This document shows positions 60,475-64,000 of a DNA stretch of 64,000 bases, one piece after another. The notes below the pieces were generated by a model. That model was not told where the DNA came from and ran no database searches. It was given only the letters and a program-made list of their open reading frames with translations. Position 1 is the first letter of the stretch; each line of letters starts with the position of its first letter. Position numbers and translations under genes: made by a program. Source of the stretch: Caenispirillum salinarum AK4 (lineage in GTDB: Bacteria > Pseudomonadota > Alphaproteobacteria > Rhodospirillales > Rhodospirillaceae); assembly GCF_000315795.1 (NCBI RefSeq), contig NZ_ANHY01000004.1:124001-188000 (forward strand). Direction: 5' to 3'.

Positions 60475-60828
60475 TCAGACCGGCACGGGCTGGATCTGGT
60501 TGGGACGGCTCTTGCGGTCGGAGACCAGCAGCCGCATGGCGGTCTCGAACGCCTGGCGCACGGCGCCGGCCACGGCCAATCCGGGCTCCTGGCGGCCGGT
60601 CTTGGCCTCGGCGTGGATGGTGCGCAGGCCGCGCCCGCGGATGTTGACGGTCAGCGCCACCTTGATGGCCGGCGTCCGGCGGCCGCGCCCCAGCTCGCGC
60701 GACACAGTCAGTCGGCCGTGGGTGAGGGCCGAGCAGGCATGGCCGAGCTTTTCGGAGCGGTCCTCGATATCGGACAGAAGGGCGGGGGAGGATTGCAGGT
60801 CAATGAAACGCACGTCGATGGGAAACAT
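60475..60828 (-). CDS. ribosome hibernation factor (HPF/RaiA-like)
   Basis: Product of about 117 aa. The N-terminal PIDVRFIDLQSSPALLSDIEDRSEKL and the central ALTVNIRGRGLRTIHAEAK fit the beta-alpha-beta-beta-beta-alpha fold of short HPF/YfiA proteins that bind the 30S A and P sites. Sequence identity to known HPF looks low, so this is a fold-level call. I chose ATG 60828 because AAGGGG lies six bases upstream; ATG 60834 is an alternative. Stands alone. Confidence 0.72.
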   Translation of the reverse strand: MFPIDVRFIDLQSSPALLSDIEDRSEKLGHACSALTHGRLTVSRELGRGRRTPAIKVALTVNIRGRGLRTIHAEAKTGRQEPGLAVAGAVRQAFETAMRLLVSDRKSRPNQIQPVPV

Positions 60829-60938
60829 CGTCATCCCCTTATCGTGGTTGACCCCGAGACCTCCATCATGTGGCCGCCGGCCCGCCCGCATCAACCGTTC
60901 GATGCGCGCGGGCCCGGCGTTTGGCGCAGGTCCGATGC

Positions 60939-62366
60939 TCAGGAAACGCGCACGTTGGAAAACTGCCAGGGATCATCCGTGTTCACGTCCTCGGGGAACA
61001 GCCGCTCGCGGTCCTGAAGCGGCGTCCAGTCGCCCCAGGCGCCCACCACGTCGCCCAGGTAGGGGCGGCAGAGGTCGAGGATGCGGGCGTAATCCATGTC
61101 CTCGGGCTCCACCACGCCGGCGCGCGGGTTCTCCAGCGCCCAGACCATGCCGGCCAGCGCCGCGACCGTCACCTGCAGCGAGGTCGCGTTGTTGTAGGGC
61201 GCCAGGTCGCGGGCCTGGTCGATGGACAGGCGCGAGCCGTACCAGTAGACGCCCTTGTCGTTGCCGCACAGCAGCACGCCCAGTTCGTCGATGCCCGAGA
61301 CGATCTCGTCCATCAACAGGCGCTGGGTGCCCTGCATGCGCCAGTTCTTGCCGGCCAGCTCGTGCACCGACAGCACGGCGTCGTCGCAGGGGTGATAGGC
61401 GTAGTGCACCGTCGGGCGGTAGTCGAGGAACCCGGCCCCGTCGCGCAGGGTCAGGTAGTCTGCCAGCGAGATGCTTTCGTTGTGCGTGATGAGGAAGCCG
61501 TGGAACGGCCCCTCCAGCGGCGTCCAGGTGCGCACGCGGGTCGAGGCGCCGGGGCGCATGAGGTAGATCGCGGCGTCGCTGCCGAACTCGTGCCGGCGGC
61601 CGTCGAGCGGGATGCCGTTCTCGTGGCTGCCCCAGCCCAGTTCGGCGGGCTGGCAGCCTTCGCCGACGAAGCCCTCAATGGACCAGGTGTTGACGAACTC
61701 GCCCACCGCCTTGGGCTGGTTGGCGACCTGGGTGTCGCGCTCGGCGATGTGGATGACCTTGATGCCCAGGGCCTTGGCCAGCCGCGCCCAGCCCTCGCGG
61801 TCGGCCGGCGCCGTCGCCTCCGCCGCGCCGGTCTCGGCGGCCATGTCCAGCAGCGCCTGCTTGACGAAGTGGTTGACCAGCCCGGGGTTGGCGCCGTGGC
61901 AGACCACCGCCGTGGGGGCGCCGTCGTTGTCCGGCTCCCGCCGCAGGTCGAGCGCCGATTCGCGCAGGGCATAGTTGGACCGCTGCGACGGCGTCAGGCT
62001 GGTGTCGGTGTAGGCGCCGCCCCAGGGCTCCACCACCGTATCCAGGTACAACGCGCCGACCTCGCGGCACAGGCGCATGAGCGCCACCGACGAGACGTCC
62101 ACCGACAGGTTCAGCAGGAAGTCGCCCTCGCCCAGCAGCGGCTCCAGCAGGGCGCGGTGGTTGTCCTCGGTCACCGGCTCCAGGCGGAAGGTGACGCCCA
62201 GGTCCTCGGCCACCTCCTTGCCGCGCTCCTCGGCGGTGATGATGGTGATGCGGTCCCTGGGCATGTCCACATGGCGCAGGATCAACGGCAGGACGCCCTG
62301 GCCGATGGAGCCGAAGCCGACGATGACGAGGCGGCCGGGAAAGGTGACATAGGTGCTGTCGGTCAT
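60939..62366 (-). CDS. hss: homospermidine synthase
   Basis: Product of 475 aa. The NAD-binding Rossmann loop is GFGSIGQG (about 17-24), and LDTVVEPWGGAY, VCHGANPGLVNHFVKQAL and AYHPCDDAVLSVHELAG are conserved blocks of the bacterial Hss family. It makes homospermidine from putrescine using NAD; such enzymes are common in alphaproteobacteria. ATG 62366. No other polyamine gene is in the window. Confidence 0.95.
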   Translation of the reverse strand: MTDSTYVTFPGRLVIVGFGSIGQGVLPLILRHVDMPRDRITIITAEERGKEVAEDLGVTFRLEPVTEDNHRALLEPLLGEGDFLLNLSVDVSSVALMRLCREVGALYLDTVVEPWGGAYTDTSLTPSQRSNYALRESALDLRREPDNDGAPTAVVCHGANPGLVNHFVKQALLDMAAETGAAEATAPADREGWARLAKALGIKVIHIAERDTQVANQPKAVGEFVNTWSIEGFVGEGCQPAELGWGSHENGIPLDGRRHEFGSDAAIYLMRPGASTRVRTWTPLEGPFHGFLITHNESISLADYLTLRDGAGFLDYRPTVHYAYHPCDDAVLSVHELAGKNWRMQGTQRLLMDEIVSGIDELGVLLCGNDKGVYWYGSRLSIDQARDLAPYNNATSLQVTVAALAGMVWALENPRAGVVEPEDMDYARILDLCRPYLGDVVGAWGDWTPLQDRERLFPEDVNTDDPWQFSNVRVS

Positions 62367-62474
62367 GCGGGAGGTCCCCCTGGCGTGGTTCGGGCATCCC
62401 CTTACGGAATCGCGGGCAGGTGTGCAATCGCGAAAGCAACGCGCCGGCTGCGCGTCCCGGTTTCGCGGGCGGGG

Positions 62475-63059
62475 TCAGTCCACCACCGCAACATGGTCCA
62501 GCTCGCGGAACCGTTCGGCCCAGTCGATGCCGTAGCCGACCACGAACCGGTCGGGAATGGTGAAGCCCGTGAAGTCCGCCGGACAGTCCACCACCCGGCG
62601 CTCGGGCTTGTCCAGCAGGACGGCCAGTGCGGTGCGTCCGGCGCCGGCGTCGCGCATCAGGTCCAGGGCGCGGGCGGCGGTGCGGCCCGAATCGAGGACG
62701 TCCTCCACCACCAGCACGGTCTCGCCCTCCACCTCCGGCAGCGCACCGGACCGTGTGACGGTGCCCGAGCTTTCCCTGGCTGCGCCGTAGCTGGCGAGCT
62801 GCAGGAACTGCACCCGCAGGCGCACCTTCGCGCCGTGGCGGCCCAGCGCCCGCAACAGGTCGGCGGCGAAGACGAAAGCGCCCTTCAGCACCGGGATCAT
62901 GGTGATGTCCGGCCCCAGCTCGCGCACGATGTCGGCGGCCATGGCGTCGAGCCGGGCGGCGATGTCCTCGGCCGAGATCAGCGTCTGCGGCGTCGCCTGG
63001 TCGGGATCGGTGGGGGCCGTGCGCGTCAGGTCGGACGGCTGGCGGGGCATCTCGGTCAT
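62475..63059 (-). CDS. hpt: hypoxanthine phosphoribosyltransferase
   Basis: Product of 194 aa. The PRPP-binding motif is VLVVEDVLDSGRTA, with IPVLKGAFVFAADLLRAL upstream and DFTGFTIPDRFVVGYGIDW downstream, the standard HPRT order. It salvages hypoxanthine and guanine. The N-terminal 28 residues are a poorly conserved extension; ATG 63059. Promoter and start are clear. It complements gpt at 9517. Confidence 0.92.
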   Translation of the reverse strand: MTEMPRQPSDLTRTAPTDPDQATPQTLISAEDIAARLDAMAADIVRELGPDITMIPVLKGAFVFAADLLRALGRHGAKVRLRVQFLQLASYGAARESSGTVTRSGALPEVEGETVLVVEDVLDSGRTAARALDLMRDAGAGRTALAVLLDKPERRVVDCPADFTGFTIPDRFVVGYGIDWAERFRELDHVAVVD

Positions 63060-63106
63060 GATCGGCCTCGCAGAGGCAGTGGGCGCGGACGGCGGACGGC
63101 TCGTCC

Positions 63107-63134
63107 ACTATAGCGATGACGGCCGCCGACACAA
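63107..63134 (-). promoter_or_regulatory. promoter of hpt
   Basis: Minus-strand TTGTGT (63134-63129), 16-base spacer, TATAGT (63112-63107), about 48 bases before the hpt ATG. Confidence 0.6.
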
Positions 63135-63255
63135 CGCCGGCGCCCTCGGCGCACGGACCCGATGGGCGGCGGGCGCGTTGTGGTTTGGGTTGACTTGCTC
63201 GGCGGTTCCCCGCGTGATCCCCTGAGATAATCTTTCATTCGCTAAAGGACCGGAA

Positions 63256-64000
63256 ATGTCCGCGCCCGGCTCGGCCCTGCATGAAGAGGACCAACACCTG
63301 CGAACACTTTTCCAGGCCGCGCCCTTCCTTGTCGCAGCCACGGAAGGACCGGCGCATCGCCTGGCATGGGGCAACGACTGCTTTGCCGAGTTCTTCGGCG
63401 CCCATGCCGTCGTCGGCGCGCCGCTGCACGAGGCCGTGCCCGACCTGGTGGCGCAGCACGTGGTGGCGGCGATGGACGGCGTCTACGCGGGTGGACCGTC
63501 CCGCGAGTTGCGGGCGGTGCCGCTGACCATCCCCACCGCCGGACCGCCGCGCCGGCGCATGATGGACCTGTCGGTGCATCCCCGCCGCGGGCCGGACGGG
63601 GCCGTCGTCGGCCTGCACCTGCACGGCGCTGACGTCACCAGCGGCCGGCGGCAGCGGTCGCAGGCCGCCCGCCGGGCGCAGGAACAGCGGACCGAGCTTG
63701 AAGCGCTCTACAACAAGGCGCCCGTGGGGCTGGTGATGTTCGACCGCGACCTGCGCTTCGTGCGTGTGAACGAGCGCCTGGCCGAGATCAACGGCCTGCC
63801 GCCGGACGCCCACCCCGGGCGGCTGGTGTGGGATGTGGTGCCCGACCCCAACATCCGCCGCATCGCCGAGCCGTTGCTGCGCGGCGTCCTCGAGACCGGC
63901 GAGGGATGCACGGTGGAGCTGGAGGGCGAGACCCTCAGCCAGCCCGGCGTCGTGCGTCAGTGGATCGAGCATTTCTATCCCCTGCTGGACGAGCAGGGCG
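63256..64000 (+). CDS. PAS-domain sensor protein, partial (runs off the window end)
   Basis: At least 248 codons with no stop. Two PAS-like segments can be seen: residues about 15-130 (HLRTLFQAAPFLVAATEGP, then GPDGAVVGLHLHGADVTSG) and about 145-248 (LEALYNKAPVGLVMFDRDLRF). A helical linker (RRQRSQAARRAQEQRTE) joins them. The output domain is cut off; a histidine kinase or a cyclase/phosphodiesterase is likely by family. ATG 63256 follows a GGACCGGAA site. Divergent from hpt. Confidence 0.8.
   Translation, partial: MSAPGSALHEEDQHLRTLFQAAPFLVAATEGPAHRLAWGNDCFAEFFGAHAVVGAPLHEAVPDLVAQHVVAAMDGVYAGGPSRELRAVPLTIPTAGPPRRRMMDLSVHPRRGPDGAVVGLHLHGADVTSGRRQRSQAARRAQEQRTELEALYNKAPVGLVMFDRDLRFVRVNERLAEINGLPPDAHPGRLVWDVVPDPNIRRIAEPLLRGVLETGEGCTVELEGETLSQPGVVRQWIEHFYPLLDEQG

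Overview
The window is very GC-rich DNA with dense genes and strong G/C at third codon positions. The gene set fits an alphaproteobacterium of the Rhodospirillales type. It includes a polyhydroxybutyrate (PHB) module (thiolase, short synthase with a PhaE-like partner, PhaR repressor, intracellular depolymerase), homospermidine synthase, an L-malyl-CoA lyase, Coq7, stand-alone Lrp/AsnC and XRE regulators of the alphaproteobacterial kind, and intrinsic terminators without long T tracts. The placement is inferred from gene content and remembered family resemblance, not from a search. No rRNA, CRISPR array, prophage or complete insertion sequence was seen. There is one tRNA, tRNA-Leu(CAA).

Layout. 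0-10 kb: a small orphan ORF, a 2OG-Fe(II) oxygenase, a folate (p-aminobenzoate) cluster pabB-pabC-SRPBCC, a candidate small RNA, queF, a peptidase-nuclease pair, an Lrp-type protein, a Tat/lipoprotein M48 protease, a Bax-inhibitor-1 protein and a xanthine phosphoribosyltransferase. 10-14 kb: gamma-glutamyltransferase-like protein 1, a minimal ModE-like regulator, a DMT exporter and a Crp/Fnr regulator. 14-18 kb: the PHB locus phaA, phaC, phaE-like and divergent phaR. 18-24.7 kb: XRE regulators, ynfA, folD, lipoproteins, an AlkA-type glycosylase and a rhomboid protease. 24.7-31 kb: bactofilin, a hybrid histidine kinase, gamma-glutamyltransferase-like protein 2, a phosphoesterase and a CHRD-like secreted protein.

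31-41 kb is a long minus-strand block: phaZ overlapping a YcgN-type cysteine-cluster gene that overlaps a YgjP-type peptidase; cobB, SCO and a SafE-type membrane protein (copper/oxidase assembly) with cobA; then a toxin-antitoxin-like island (HEPN/HepT, MNT nucleotidyltransferase, and a frameshifted RHH-MNT gene) and a class A penicillin-binding protein. 41-45 kb: a ribbon-helix-helix protein and modABC under a clear Mo-box, linking it to the ModE-like gene about 30 kb away. 45-54 kb: photolyase, accA, malyl-CoA lyase, coq7, dsbB, a YqaA-type membrane protein, tRNA-Leu, an FG-GAP protein and a LysR regulator. 54-64 kb: acetyltransferase, TrkH, folE, apaG with a long structured leader, an RluE-type pseudouridine synthase, a lysine-2,3-aminomutase-like radical SAM enzyme, an HPF-like factor, homospermidine synthase, hpt and a PAS protein running off the end.

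Most of the window is ordinary chromosomal housekeeping. The parts most worth a second look are the frameshifted RHH-MNT / MNT / HEPN island, the candidate small RNA with two C-rich loops at 3.8 kb, the long out-of-frame phaE-phaC overlap, the Mo-box plus one-domain ModE regulator, and the CU-rich apaG leader.
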